A stretch of DNA of 64,000 bases, taken from positions 302,243-366,242 of the forward strand of contig QRFJ01000061.1 in the NCBI GenBank assembly GCA_006176705.1. The letters are read 5' to 3'. Position 1 is the first letter of the stretch, and each line of letters opens with the position of its first letter. The translations under genes and the position numbers were made by a program. The notes beneath the pieces are model-generated. The model was not told the DNA's origin, did no database searches, and worked only from the letters and a program-made list of their open reading frames with translations. This stretch comes from Cocos nucifera. Its lineage: Eukaryota; Streptophyta; Magnoliopsida; Arecales; Arecaceae. Of this stretch, positions 23,500 to 35,909 are shown piece after piece.

Positions 23500-25289
23500 T
23501 CTCTATTAGGTCTATTGGTCTCATCTTCAATCTAAAGTGGAAGCTTATTTATTGGGGACATATTGAACATCTAGAAACATGTTGAATTTTCATACAATAG
23601 ATGCCACTCTATGAATTTTTAAATAATCTTTTGAACAAGTTTTAAAAATATTTGTGCTTAAACCATCTTTCCATTAGTGAAATCCTCACGTTTTCATGTC
23701 ATTGTTCTGCCTTCAAAAGAAAGAGGAGTGAAGGATTTCTAGAGTCTTAACATGAATAAACATATTTTAGTGTAGAAGCTAGCTGAATCAATAGATGAAG
23801 TACTTTTCATAGTAACTACATCCATTTTTAATTCATATTTATGAACCTACAGGTGATGTTCTCTATATTATTGTTTCTCCATAAGTATAGCATCAACATA
23901 TCTATGAATCATTTTAGTTCATTGAGTGATTTATTAAATACTGGGAACTCTGCTCGCGCATATGTTAGTCAATTATCAAAAGATAAAAATTTTATACTTT
24001 TAACTCTTTTAGACAAATAAGCAATCATAAGTATAAATTTGTGAAGGTGCATTATGCCATCCAACAAGTAGAGTATGGCAAAGGTCTTCATTTTGAATAT
24101 TGATAGAAAGCAATATACCAAATTGAATTTTGTACAAAGTATTTGGGAGGAGCATGGAAAAGGAGAGTGTTTGATTGTTGTGGACAAAAGGCCATAAAGA
24201 TGTATGGCCATATATAGTGACGTGCATCGCTTGATCATTTTGGGACCATGTTGTGCCAATCCTGAAGATAATGAAAGACTGACCATGAGACGGACCATTC
24301 CTGTTCTCTGAAATCTTGCACCATTGCTAAATCTACCACCCAAGATAACTATATTAGCATTGTCATCTCCTCAATTAGATGCTTCTAGTCTTATCTCCTC
24401 ATCTTCATCGTCTGAGGAGCTTTCAACTAATTAATAACTACTAATAAATTTTCTATTTCAAACACAAAAACAGCGAAGACCCTAAATCTATGTTGAAAGA
24501 TTCAATAATTAAACCATGTCATCTATTGGACGTGCAAGTTGTTCTTCAGTCATATTGTTTGCTTGTCATATGTAAAATAACATAAAAATTATTTGTTAAT
24601 TCTATTGAATTACTCTATCATTTTGTAGAAGTCTAGTAGTTTGTGGTTTGCTTCCGCAAGGCACATAATATGTGATTGGCTATGCCTAGAACACAATGCA
24701 TGACATGGTATGGTTGCTTCCAAATATTGCCACTGAAATATCCCATGTCTTATATCGATGAAAGAGGTGGTACTTCAGCTTACCAGCATGGGCTATCTAG
24801 ATTGACTTATGGTGAAAATTAGTGTGCTTGTGGTTTCTTCCTTGAGGACACTACGATTATTTTATGTCACTATCCCTATATTCATAATTTATATATTTTT
24901 ATATATATCTTAGTTTAGTTACTTATTTTCAATCGGTTTAATCAAAGATCTCTCACTATGTATATTTAAATTGGATTCAAATATGAAAACTTAGAAGGGT
25001 TTTGCTTCAGTACCTACTGATTTTTTTTACAATATCACAAAATATTAAATCTTTGCCATCAAATTTAGGAGTGGTACGTTAGACAATGATGAAGCTATTA
25101 GCTAGTTCTCTAATTTAAGCTTCTATTAAAATTTTGATTGACTATAGTTGGACCACCCCTTTAGAATTATAAACTTTAATTGATTACACAATTTCTTTCC
25201 CCATTTCATGTCTTTTTCCATCATGCTCCAACCCCACGTCACCCTTTTCCACCGTGAGTGAACTTTGTGTATGTGCACCACATGCACAT
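23500..25289. other. Gene-free AT-rich stretch
   Basis: No convincing coding sequence. Short open frames (up to 124 codons on the minus strand at 23969-24343) lack domains. Bases 24700-24870 give a cysteine-containing translation that faintly recalls a zinc-finger of transposase-derived proteins but is broken by stops. Confidence 0.45.
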
Positions 25290-25311
25290 GAGAGAGAGAG
25301 AGAGAGAGAGA
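25290..25311 (+). repeat. (GA)n microsatellite
   Basis: About ten and a half GA units. Confidence 0.95.
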
Positions 25312-25347
25312 CGTACTATAGGAGTGGTTGGAGATGGGGGCAATCCA

Positions 25348-25395
25348 GTAGGGTGTGAGTGGAATGAATCCGTAGGGTGTGAGTGGAATGAATCC
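25348..25395 (+). repeat. 24-bp perfect tandem duplication
   Basis: gtagggtgtgagtggaatga followed by atcc occurs twice with no break (25348 and 25372). Confidence 0.9.
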
Positions 25396-25446
25396 TAATC
25401 TTCAGAAAAGAAAAGAGATGAGGTTTGGTCTTGTTATGGAGGTCAT

Positions 25447-26032
25447 TGTTGGAGAGTATTTTGGTAATTATATAAAACCCTACTAATATTTATAAATAGT
25501 TGAAACAAATAAAATTTAAAAAATTTAAAAAAAATATATAAAGCATACTTAGAATTAATGTGGCATCTAGGAATATTATTATAGAATGATATGCTATCTG
25601 AAGTAGATCGGCATACTAGCCCAAGATCCAGAGCAAGCATTAAAGTAAAAAATAACAAAAAAGTGATGCTCAAAAAATTAGAAAAGAAAAAATATTTTAT
25701 TAAAAAATTAAGGTACATACGAAAACTCACTCTCATATCTCACCAAGGAAAACACATCTTACTCTCTCCCTCTCTCTATCTTTTCTCACACCACCTAAAA
25801 GAGACGAGAAAAGTCTCTTTAAATAGAGCATCATGCGGCTAGAATGTTTGATTCTTACCAAAATTTAAAAGCTAACACTTACTAAAAGATAAATTTTCAT
25901 AATTATTAAAAGACAAAAATAAATATCTTAGAATGAAGAATTAGTAGAATAAAGAATACATATTTTAAGTTGGATAACCAAATAGAATAAAACTAGGAAC
26001 TGGAATCCTAAAACAAACAATGATTCTCAACA
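25447..26032 (-). repeat. 3' LTR of a truncated Copia element
   Basis: 586 bp starting TGTTGGAG and ending CTCAACA on the plus strand, so both ends read TGTTG inward. In element direction it follows a purine-rich tract (aacgaaggaaag) and the end of a Copia RNase H. A TATA-like ctctatttaaagag lies at 25817-25830 (minus-strand promoter), followed in element direction by a purine-rich GA leader. The partner LTR was not found. Confidence 0.6.
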
Positions 26033-26900
26033 CTTTCCTTCGTTGTGAAATCCATATTGACAACATAGAGCTTGTTGTGCAAATCTTTAGACCATTTAGT
26101 CGGTAATCCTTTGGTGAAGATATTCGTTAGCTAGTCCTTATAAAAATCTTTCTTTTTTCTCACATTATAAATCCATTTATAAATATATATGGAGATATAA
26201 ATCTTCATCATCTCAAGATTAATGCACGTCCTACCTTTCCTAATTTCGTCGTAGCTAAGTAACATGTACCTAGTAGAGAGCTTCTTATCTGTCTTATTTG
26301 AAAATGTATCATAATCATCACAAAACAAATACATCCAAATATATGAAGATGAGATATATTAGGATCCTATTCAAATATTTTTTTATGGGGATTATATTGT
26401 GGATACTTCTCAAAGTTATCCTATAAGAATATAAACTACCATTTACTTGCACTCTGCTCAAAATTTTTGCTTCATATTTTTTGCATTAATCATATTATGG
26501 AAAGTTTCGAATCAATGTCTATCCTTTCTCTCTACCATCTCAGTTTAAGTTCTTAGACAAGTAAACTGCCTGTATATATCGTAACTAATCAAACAATTAG
26601 AGAACTCCTATGAAACATATTCACTACCACCATTTATTCTTACATAGCCAACTTTAATTTAAAGAGATTTTCAACCAAATTTTTAAAATAATAAAATTTC
26701 TCAAATATTTTTGATTTTTTTCTAACAAAATAAATCTAAATATATCTTAAAAAATCATCAATAAAAGTAACCGTATACCTCAAACTAGTGAGAATTATAA
26801 AGTTTCACATTATTTTTGCACTTAGATTAAGAGAGTCTTATTGACAAGATACATCAAGTAAGTATGACCTAAATCTAAAGCATTACATAAAAGTAATCTC
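26033..26900 (-). pseudogene. Truncated Copia pol (integrase end joined to RNase H end)
   Basis: Minus-strand translation gives NISHLHIFGCICF-like text near 26350, then DTFSNKTDKKLSTRYM, RKGRTCINLEMMKIYIS, which is the conserved C-terminal part of Copia integrase. It then runs straight into KDFYKD, LANIFTKGLP and DLHNKLYVVNM, the last residues of RNase H, near 26120. The reverse transcriptase that should lie between is missing, so an internal deletion removed it. Upstream, 26400-26900 holds weaker integrase-like traces full of stops. Confidence 0.65.
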
Positions 26901-27514
26901 AAAAACATCTTTCCATTAGTATCATTTTGAACCATTAAATTAAAAATCTTTGATTGGTTCGCAAAATTAGATAAAAGGATGCAACACATGCCCAATTAAT
27001 GAAGCTTAAATTAGACCACGGAGAAGTAAAAAAGAATCAATAGCAGGTCAACTCAGTGGTAATGAACACTTATTAAATGTAATGAACATGCTACTAAATC
27101 TCAAAAGAGAAAATACTACAGAAACTCAAAAATCACTCTAAAAGGTCACGAGCTAACTGACACCAATTAGTTGTCTTCATTTAGTGGCATGGTTCAAGAT
27201 GTCAATTCGAAGGGACTATGATAATTTAAAGTAATTAAAAAAAGTTTTATCATGCCAAGCGTTGCCCCAAAACTAGACCTTTTGGCAGGCTGGGTAAGGA
27301 TATTGGGCTTAACAGGCCAAGATGGCCCACTGAGAAACTTAGGCTTGATTAATAATTTGATTGGGCTCATCCTCATCAAATTTAACCTAGCCCTACCCAC
27401 CAAAGTTTTATGTAATATAAACAAGATGTATAAAATTTAATCTAATATATATGTTACCATAACATATTGTGCTATATATTCTATTATGTACGGTGCCATG
27501 CCATACTCTACCTC
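26901..27514. other. Gene-free stretch
   Basis: Nothing recognisable. Open frames of about 62 and 76 codons near 27200-27440 overlap on opposite strands and have no domain or codon bias. Confidence 0.5.
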
Positions 27515-27710
27515 ATGTAATATATATAACAGTGTAACATAACATAGCACGTAGCAAACTTATTTTGCAATGTAAAATAATATAACGTAACATAACAGAC
27601 GTAATATAATATAACACAATATAGTATGAAATGAAATAAAATAAAATAAAAATATAATATAATATAATATAATATTTTTTTAATAAAATATAGTATAATA
27701 TTATATGAAA
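27515..27710. repeat. Degenerate AT-rich simple repeat
   Basis: Built from tataa, aacata and ataaaata words, including a run of ataat/aatat units (27640-27675). A minus-strand open frame here is simple sequence, not a gene. Confidence 0.8.
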
Positions 27711-28130
27711 AGAAGGGCATGAGAACTATCCGGCAATTCTGTATACTCCCTGCTCTCTCACTTTCTACCGTATGCAAAGACAGGCACGTTATAGTCACCT
27801 AATACATCGGTTGGTCTTAGCTAATTTAGAGTGAGCCAAACTGTGCTCAGACTCAGGCCATCCCTTTTCTTATCGAGACAGGTTTGGATCGAATTCTGAT
27901 GTCCCTCTTGTTCTTAAATTCTATTACATTATATATTATATTTGGTGTTTTCTTTTGGTAGCTGTACGAGCACAGCTATAAAACAGAATCTTAAATGTAT
28001 GCGCGGGTACTCCATCAGCTGACGTAACGTAAAAAGGCCACACTAAGATTTAAGGGAACGTGCATGGACTTATAATTGCAGTCCAACGAGGTCATCCGTA
28101 ACATCAACTTTTTTTAATAAAATTTTCCGC
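27711..28130. other. Gene-free stretch
   Basis: No coding sequence or repeat seen. The LecRK-cluster duplications begin just after it. Confidence 0.5.
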
Positions 28131-28695
28131 ATGAACTTTGCAAGCGTCCGAAGAATAATTAATACCAAAGAACGACTCTCCGGACGGACCCCGTCGGAGT
28201 AGGTTGCTGTCCTTTTCTTTGACCTGACCGGAGCCAATTCATTGCCCAAATCACCGGACCCTGAAGATCGTAAATACAAGGATGTGAAATTTAGTAATTG
28301 CTCTCTGCCGGCCAGCAGAACTTCTGTCGGACTCTTGGAAGCAATAATCGGATCTCTAATTTGATATATGCTAAGGCTGAAAGAGTGGAAAATATTAAAT
28401 TAACATGAGGATGGATTAATAATCCAGTAATATCACCAACTCCAGAGAAAAGCTTCCATTATCGGATCCTTGTAGGCGACAGATCTTGCACAGCAACCTC
28501 GACTTCTTGGAGGCGTTCATACAGTGTCGTATGAGTTTGGCTTCGAGAAAGTTCGAAGAAGCGGGAGAACTTATGGTGGAAGGCTGACCGGAAAAGTAGG
28601 AGCCAGTGCAAGAAAGCTTTAATTAATATCCATTTGACGTGTTCATGCCGTCCATCCGTCGCATCTCAATTCTAATTACTCAAAAAAATTTGCAT
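28131..28695 (+). repeat. Segmental duplication block 1, copy 1
   Basis: Aligns over about 560 bp with 52104-52655: shared landmarks include gcgtccgaagaataattaat, tctctgccggccagcagaac and gttcatgccgtcca / gttcatgtggtcca. It belongs to the spacer of the LecRK cluster. No gene in it. Confidence 0.9.
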
Positions 28696-28955
28696 ATATA
28701 TTAGTGTTGGCGTCACCCAAATGCACCATCAAAGAAGCATGCATTTCATTACAAATTATACGAGAAAATTTGCATATATACTCTTCCAACCTTTAATTAG
28801 TGTTGGCATCACTCAAATGCACCGTCAAAAGAAGTCATGCCGTCCAGCCGTCGCATTCCATCACGCGTTAATGGGGACAACTTACCTTCCAATAATTCAA
28901 TTCATAGACTTGACGCTCGGGTCATCTCGTGAGCAGACTAAATAATTAAATTGAT
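28696..28955 (+). repeat. Local duplication within the LecRK spacer
   Basis: The phrase tttgcatatata..attagtgttggc.tcac.caaatgcacc occurs at 28690 and again at 28768-28822. The end (28919-28950, gtgagcagact..taattaaattga) is also found at 61430-61455, where it forms the last codons of gene B. Confidence 0.75.
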
Positions 28956-28974
28956 GCCACTTCTACATCAAGTC

Positions 28975-29575
28975 TTCCATATTCCGTAGCTGACCTTGCC
29001 CAAACTTATCCATAGCTCAAGCTGATACGACGTGCTCCCTACTGAACCGCCCAAATGAGGGTTCATTTTATCGGGGGAAGGGTAAATTTCAGGCAAGTGA
29101 TCCAAACCCGGAGGCTTAATTTGGAAGTAGAATAAGGAATCCTTGGAGGATAGGTTGCTCTTATGCTCAATGAGAATATATGGTTCTAGGGTAAAGTGGG
29201 AAATCACAGGATAAAGGCTTTTTCGTTTTTTTGGATGACTTTGCCACTCTCTTAACCGGCTTTTATAACCCATTATATGATTACCTTATGCCATAGGGCC
29301 ACTGAAATCATAGTGTGTATCCAAAAAATACACATAAAAAAACAAAAAAAAATCATAATGACTATTTCTAGATCAAAAGATTAATTACATTTTGCTAATA
29401 AAAGGATCATTTCAGTGATTTCATAGAATTCATGGGATCAAAAATGGGGTTAGTATGGTCCCAGGCATAAGGAACCTCCTACCTCTGGTTATCCCAAGTT
29501 TGATCGAGCTATTAGGGATTCGCATTTCCACCCTACTAAATGACCCATTTTTGCATGGTATCGGGATCAGGTTCT
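28975..29575. repeat. Segmental duplication block 2, copy 1
   Basis: Aligns over about 600 bp with 46655-47260: shared aggaatccttggaggatagg, ggttctagggtaaagtggga, cattttgctaataaaaggat and gttatcccaagtttgatc. Minus-strand open frames (101 and 125 codons) exist in both copies with related text (YLVISHFTLEP), but gaps shift the frame between them, so I treat them as non-coding. Confidence 0.85.
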
Positions 29576-31289
29576 CTCAATTAAGCATGCGAAAAGCTAA
29601 TAGTTGACTGAAGCAGACAAGGATGGGAGAGGAGACGAAATCTCAGCAATTTTTTAGAAGATTTGATCCTTTTCTGTTGCCAAGTAATTAGGATTTGAGG
29701 TTGCTTTAAATTCCATCCAGCTACTCATCTCAGTTTACATAAACCGATATCTTGGTCCATCTTCATTTCGGCCACCCACTGGGTTGGCTCAATAATATTC
29801 TTTAAGAAACCTGAGTGACGAGTCAGATCAATATCAGCCAATCCCTGGGACCTCTAGCGTGTTAGAAAGGTGCCTCCATTTAAGGCCCAGCAATTGTCTT
29901 CATGAATTCACCAGTTTCTAAGCCTTGCATATTTAGATATAGTTAATATCTTGTGCTTCCTTTGGGTTAGATTCAGACGCATATGACGTCTTCTTTTCTC
30001 TGATGCTGATTACTGAAGCAGCACCACTTGTTGGGTGGTTTTACTACTTTTTTACTCAGTTATGATAGCTAAAATTTCACGATAAATTAGCACTAATTTT
30101 GTTCAATTTTACAACTTTAAAATTCTCGACGGCAGTCCCAGTAATATTTCTTCCAGCCCTTAAGTATCGTGTCTTCCCTGACAAGTGGACCAATTTTTAT
30201 CTCCCTCTAGCTTTTTGCTAGTGTCTTTTGAGTTGACGAAGAGGGCATAGCCACCCGGCCCTCATTGAAAAGAAGAGTTTGCAGAAACTATTTACAGTGG
30301 ATTTGTAAGATAGGAAAAGATAAAAGAGCGATTAGAAGTCTTGTTTTATGATAAATAATGGAGCATAAAGCTAGAATTAAAAGAAACAACTAAGATTCAG
30401 AGATACAGATCACCTGCTAAAACATCCAAAAGGAGTAAAGTACTAACTGTTGCTGCAGTTACAGGACCAAAGGTCCCAATCAGCATCCAAAAGATCGATA
30501 AGAAGTCTTTTACAAAAAGATATTGGTCTGTAAGAACACCAGATAAACCACCTTACAACAAGCTAAATAATTTCAGAAACAGTATAAAGGTTCTCCGTTA
30601 TCTTCACCGTGCGCATGCAAACACTCTGTACCCTTATGTGGGTCAGCCTTCTTCTGACGAAGGGAATCAATGTGGCCCAAGATGCGGCGCCAAAGATGCG
30701 AGGTTGCTCCGAAGTTTCATACGAGGATTAAGCAACTTCAGTGTGAACACGGATGCTTCCAGCTGAACTTGACTTCCACAAGGATTTCCAGCAAGGCGCA
30801 ATCGACAGAACTCGATTTCTTTAAGAATATTTAAGCATTTCGCTCCTTCCACTACTCCCAACAAGTGCTATAACAAAAATGACTTTTGACAGTAAATTAT
30901 TTGGGGCATTTTTTATTATATGCTATTAGATTCTATTTTTTTGCTGAATTACAGTAAAAATACTGCCATCTTTTAATAAATATTTTTTTATTGGTGGTGC
31001 TCCATTATAAATTCTACTATAAATTTGTAATTTATGGTATATAAGTTGAAATGCTGGAAACTAGAAATGCTATTATGATATTTAACTAATATGCTAGTAA
31101 CTATTATCATAAATTTTAGGATTTAGAAGTCTTAAATTATTAATTTTTATGTAGAGCTTGGTTTGGTTACAAACATACATATATATTCTTATCACTACTA
31201 AATAGATAATTGGTATGATGGGACCCATACTAAAATACTAAGAATTAAAAAAAAAAAAAGATAAAAAAGACCGATCCCCCACTAACAAT
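29576..31289. other. Gene-free spacer
   Basis: No coding sequence recognised. Open frames reach only 65 codons. Composition is similar to the rest of the LecRK spacer. Confidence 0.5.
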
Positions 31290-31385
31290 TTCTTGATGAA
31301 GTTACGGTCCATTGTCTTTCAACCACTGAAAGAATCTAGGTTGGCAAGCCTTCTAGACTTTTAAAGCAATGGTTCTTTGAAACCC
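31290..31385 (+). promoter_or_regulatory. LecRK 5' leader relic 1
   Basis: Matches the leader of gene A (aacaatttcttga.gaagtta, tgtctttc.accactgaaa, atctag.ttggcaagcc) up to an ATG at 31369. Past the ATG only a dozen bases resemble a LecRK start before a new promoter copy begins, so no protein is made. Confidence 0.8.
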
Positions 31386-31399
31386 AGGTCAATAAGAGT

Positions 31400-31965
31400 A
31401 CGAAATCAAATGCCATACCTGATTTTACAGGTTTGCTATGAAATGTGTTTTATATAACTTTTGAACATGCATCGAGCTTAGACGTCAGAAATGTATTATT
31501 ACGAGACTGGATCCTTCCAAGTTGCAAGATGCAAAAATAGGCAGCCTAAACAACATACCAATTAGACTAGTTGTGCACTGAAAATAAAGCATACCTGAAT
31601 GGAATTTTCTACGGTGCAACTTTTGCAGTGACTATTAGGTCATCCATCTTGGAGATGGATGGTTCTCCATATCCATGATGCACCATGTAGCCCACAAAAA
31701 AGTATATATTCGGACATGTCCTTTCCCAAGATAAATTAGAAACGTCTATCCCTAAGATAGATGATATGATAGCTATCTATAGTAGTATAGGAATCTATCG
31801 TGCAAATATAACATGTCAGGCAAACCATTATCCTCCCCCAACTGACTAATTTCCAATTAACAATTTATTGATGAAGTTACAGCTCCCTTCTCTTTTTACC
31901 ACTCAAAAAATCTATCTTCACAAGCACGTTAGACTTCTCAAGCAATGGCTCTCTCAAACCCGAGT
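31400..31965 (+). promoter_or_regulatory. LecRK promoter and 5' leader, extra copy 2
   Basis: Contains the recurrent promoter block (atgccatacctgatttta, aggtttgctatgaaatgtg, ccttccaagttgcaagatgc, aaaataaagcatacctg, catccatcttggagatggatgg) and ends in a leader with ATG at 31945. The frame from that ATG is only 12 codons (MALSNPSHYDPV), being cut by an insertion at about 31970. Confidence 0.8.
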
Positions 31966-31969
31966 CACT

Positions 31970-32655
31970 ATGATCCTGTTTGAGATTGCTATTGATAATA
32001 GAGTTTTGAAGCTTTTGAAAGCAAAGCTTTCGAAAAGTAGAGTTTTCACAAAAAGCTATTTACTTTTTAGTAACCATATTTATAAAATATTTTAAAATTT
32101 TAATATATATTTGGTAACTAAAATAAAAAATATTTTACATAAATATTATTATATTTTAAAATATTATTTTGCTGTATAATATTATTATCACATAATATAA
32201 TATAATATTACAATATAATATAATATTATACTTTAATATAATATTATTATAATTATGATGTAATACATAATTTAATATAATATAATAATCCTATAATAGA
32301 TTATGTTATATGTTTATAGTATATCATAATATTAATTTATTATTATATTATATTTATAGTATAATAATTAATATAATATGATATGATATAAGATGAGGAT
32401 TGTTAGTGGGCATTTTAGTCATTAAAAAATTTACTTAAATCAAAATATCTTACCGATATTAATCAGAAAGTATTTTTAAAAAAAAATTATCAAAATGAAG
32501 CTTTTTTTTCTAAATAAATTTTTAGAGCTTTCTAATAAAGTTAAAACAGCTTCTTGATTTTTTATCAAACATCACTGTGCTATCCAAAAATATTTTTAAA
32601 GAACTAGAAAGTACTTTCCGACACTCTAAAATCATAGCCAAATAGAATCTAAGAA
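31970..32655. mobile_element. AT-rich insertion, candidate MITE
   Basis: Splits the LecRK leader/promoter copies: related sequence stops at about 31970 and resumes at about 32655. The ends are imperfect inverted repeats (gatcctgtttgagattgcta at the left; the right end read in reverse is gattctatttggctatgatt). It contains long ATAAT-type runs (32160-32400) and no coding frame of note. No clear target duplication. Confidence 0.5.
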
Positions 32656-33082
32656 AATAAAATCAGATCTCATACCTGATTTTAGAGGTTTGTTGTGAGA
32701 TGTGCCCGTGTAACTTTGGATAACATATATTAAGCTCAGCCATGATGCCAGAAATGTATCATCACAAGATTTGATCCTTCCGAGTTGCAAGATGCAAACA
32801 CGGCCAATCCGGAGAACATACCGGTTAGACTAGCCATGCAATGAAAATAAAGCACACCTGTCCTCTTCATATGAACAGAATTTTCTGTCGTGCGACTTCT
32901 GCAGCAGTCGCCAAGTCAACCATCTCGAAGATGGGTGGCTCTCCATACGCATGACCGACCAACCATTATCCTCTTCAAATTACTAATTTCCAAAGAACAA
33001 TTTCTTGACGATGTTAAGAATCCCTTGTCTTTCTACCGCTTGAGAAAATCTAGCTTGGCAAACTTCCTACCCATCTTAAGCA
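32655..33082 (+). promoter_or_regulatory. Promoter and 5' leader of LecRK gene A
   Basis: Third copy in a row of the LecRK promoter block (cctgattttagaggtttgtt, gatccttccgagttgcaaga, ccatctcgaagatgggtgg) followed by the leader ending taagcaATGGCTCC. I see no clear TATA box; the leader has CT-rich patches. Similar blocks lie at 44890, 51640 and 54791. Confidence 0.7.
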
Positions 33083-35909
33083 ATGGCTCCCTGCAACTCT
33101 AGATCTCGATCTCCCCACATCCTAGTTCTCCTCTGTCTGCTGTTATCCATCCTGATTCCCCCTGTAAACCCACTCGTTTTCAACTTCACTAGCGATCAAC
33201 TGAACAAGCCAAACTTAAACTTATCGCGCGATGCTTTCTTTGAGGACAGCAACCTCCAACTGACCAAGAACCTGCAGGGCACTTCCCTTGGCGGTAGCGT
33301 TGGAAGAGCCACATATGGTAAACCGGTGCATCTTTGGGACAAAGCTTCAGGAACGCTTGCCAACTTCACAACAAATTTCAAATTCTCTATCAACAGCTTC
33401 GGACAAAATGTAAGTGGCGATGGGCTTGCCTTCTTCATCTCACCCTTCCCTTTTCAGGACATATCGAATTCATCCGGTGGAACTCTTGGACTATTTAAAA
33501 ATATCGGCCGCAACAATATAACAAACAATACGGTCGTAGCTGTCGAATTTGATAGCTACAAGAACGATGAGTACCATGATTTGAGCTTCAACCATGTGGG
33601 CATCGACATTTGTTCGATCATTTCTGACGAACAAGTGGACTTGGAAGCTAGCATCAGAGATGTACGATTCATCGCATCCATTAGTTATAATGCTATTTCT
33701 AAAAATTTGAGCGTCTTCCTCAGAAATGCTTCAGATCCTCAGCGAAATTGGAGCCTCTTTCATGTTGTGGACTTGAGGGATTACCTTCCTGAGAATGTAG
33801 AGATTGGTTTCTCAGCTTCCACCGGGTCCGTTAACGAGTCGCATTGCATCTGTTTCTGGGATTTCTTTTCCTCCAATTTGAGTTCTCAATATCTTGCTCC
33901 TAGTCCTGGACCAACTCCAAGTAACGAAACTTTTGAAGTCAAGAAGAAGAGTAAGATGAGATTGGTGGTGGGGCTTGCTGTTGGTACCGGGATCTTGCTA
34001 TGTGGGTTGGGTGTAGTGTGGTATGCGGTATGGCGTAAGAGGGCCAGTGGAGGGATGGAAGCAGAAGAAGAAGAGATGGCTCTTGAATTGTCCATCAATA
34101 ATGCATTCGAGAGAGGTGGCGGCCCTAAGAAATTTTCTTATGGTGCATTAGTGATTGCAACTAGAAATTTTGTTGAGGAGGCAAAGCTTGGGGAAGGAGG
34201 TTTTGGGGAGGTTTACATGGGTGTGTTGCATGATACGAAGCAAGAAGTGGCAATCAAAAGGATTTCTAGAGATTCTAAGCAAGGGAAGAAAGAGTACATA
34301 TCGGAAGTAACGATCATAAGCCGGTTGAGGCATCGCAATCTCGTGCAACTCATTGGCTATTGTCATGAAAGAGGTGATTTGTTACTTGTCTACGAGTATA
34401 TGTCCAACAAAAGCCTTGATTACCATCTATACAGTGAGGAGAGATTGCTAACTTGGCCAGAGAGGTATGAGATCGCATTCGGCTTGGCCTCGGCATTACT
34501 CTATCTTCACGAAGAGTGGGAGCAGTGCGTGGTCCATAGAGATGTCAAGCCAAGCAACGTGATGCTGGATTCATGGTTCCATGCTAAACTTGGTGACTTT
34601 GGGCTAGCAAGGCTTGTGGATCATGACAGTATCATGCAAACAACGGTTCTGGCTGGGACTAGGGGATACATGGCACCTGAATACGCTACTACAGGTAAGT
34701 AATATTATAACTCTAACTGTACTTTGAAGGCTCTTTGAATGAATACTTCTCCGATGAAAATTATATAGAGAGATGTCTTATTTGTCCTCGTAGAGCTGAA
34801 CAGCTGATTGTGGCTGGGCCTAGACCAAGCAAATTAAAGGGCTCTTTGAGCCCATGGCAGCCTTGTGGTCTAGGCCTACCATGTGTAAGGTCTCATCAAC
34901 TCTCCTATAAGTTAGACAAATCACTTCTTCCCCATTTTATCAATAGCCAGGCTTGATTTTAGCTCGCAAAGAATCTAATAGTCTTATTTGCACAGACTTT
35001 TAACGTTAATCTTCGATCTCTATTGTATTTGAAGAAGACAAAACCACCTCTATTTGCATGATAGGAAGTTAAAATCAGCTGAACTTTTGTGTCGACTGAT
35101 GTTGGTTAACCATAGATAAATTCCTACCAACAATTTTATGCCCAAAAACGATATAGGTTAAGGAATTTTCCTCAATCAGGCTTGTCTAACCCAAATCGTC
35201 AATTGATCGAGCCCATGCAAAAGGCTATTGATTGCTCAAACTGAATATCAACCGAGGAGGCTTAATCCATCAACCATTGTAGCCAAGAATAACCCAAGCT
35301 AGCTTGGCTCATTATGAATGCAAACATGACAATACCGAGTCTGAATCATAGTTGACTTGTTTAGTTGGGTCCATATATATTGTTTTAATTAACTTGAATT
35401 TACATTTATAATCTAAATTAGATTTTTCCTAATTAAATGCATCATATAATTTTACAGGAAAAGCTAGCAAAGAATCAGATGTATACAGCTTTGGAGTAGT
35501 TCTATTGGAAATTGCATGTGGTAGAAAACCAATTGATATAAAGGAAGAGCGAGATAGGGTGAACTTGGTAGAGTGGGTTTGGGAGCTTTATGGAAAAAGC
35601 ATATGTTTAACAGCAGTGGATAAACGATTAAAGATGGAATTGGATGAGAAACAAATTGAGCGTTTCATGGTTGTAGGGTTGTGGTGTGCCCATCCAGATT
35701 ATAATCTAAGACCATCAATAAGACAAGCAATTAATGTCCTCAAATTTGATGCTCCGCTCCCCCATTTGCCACCAAAGATGCCTAGAGCAATGTATTTTCC
35801 TACGATGGATATTTCTAACCTAATCTCCACATCATCATCATCTGGTGGACCTTCAGTTAGTAGGTACTCTTCAAGTTCCAACTCAACACATGCACGGGAG
35901 TTATTTTGA
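33083..35909 (+). CDS. L-type lectin-domain receptor kinase (gene A)
   Basis: Two exons, 33083-34694 and 35458-35909, with consensus splice sites (ACAG|GTAAGT and TTTTACAG|GA). Joined they encode 687 residues, normal for the family. Residues 1-30 form a signal peptide; about 31-268 are a legume-type lectin domain (GDGLAFF 112-118, VAVEFDSYKN 152-161 holding metal/sugar-site residues); 269-290 are a Pro-rich linker; 292-317 span the membrane; the kinase starts about 362 with glycine loop LGEGGFGEV at 368, Lys392, HRD 485-487 and DFG 505-507, an RD kinase with APEYATTG. The intron cuts the kinase just after APE. The tail is Ser-rich. Expected site: plasma membrane, lectin domain outside. Resembles the LecRK-IX group, which in other plants acts in defence or stress signalling; the ligand is unknown. 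It is the only complete-looking copy in the cluster. Confidence 0.93.

Noticed and set aside
24700..24870. Cysteine-containing translation resembling a SWIM-type zinc finger of a Mutator-like protein
   Set aside because: Too short, broken by stops, and the spacing of Cys and His does not fit well.
27508..27798. 96-codon minus-strand frame
   Set aside because: Produced by AT-rich simple repeat; the protein is almost only Y, L, F, I.
28968..29273. Frame of 101 codons with a relative at 46664-47041 as a conserved gene
   Set aside because: The two copies are a DNA duplication with frame-shifting gaps; only a short stretch of protein text is shared and no domain is recognisable.
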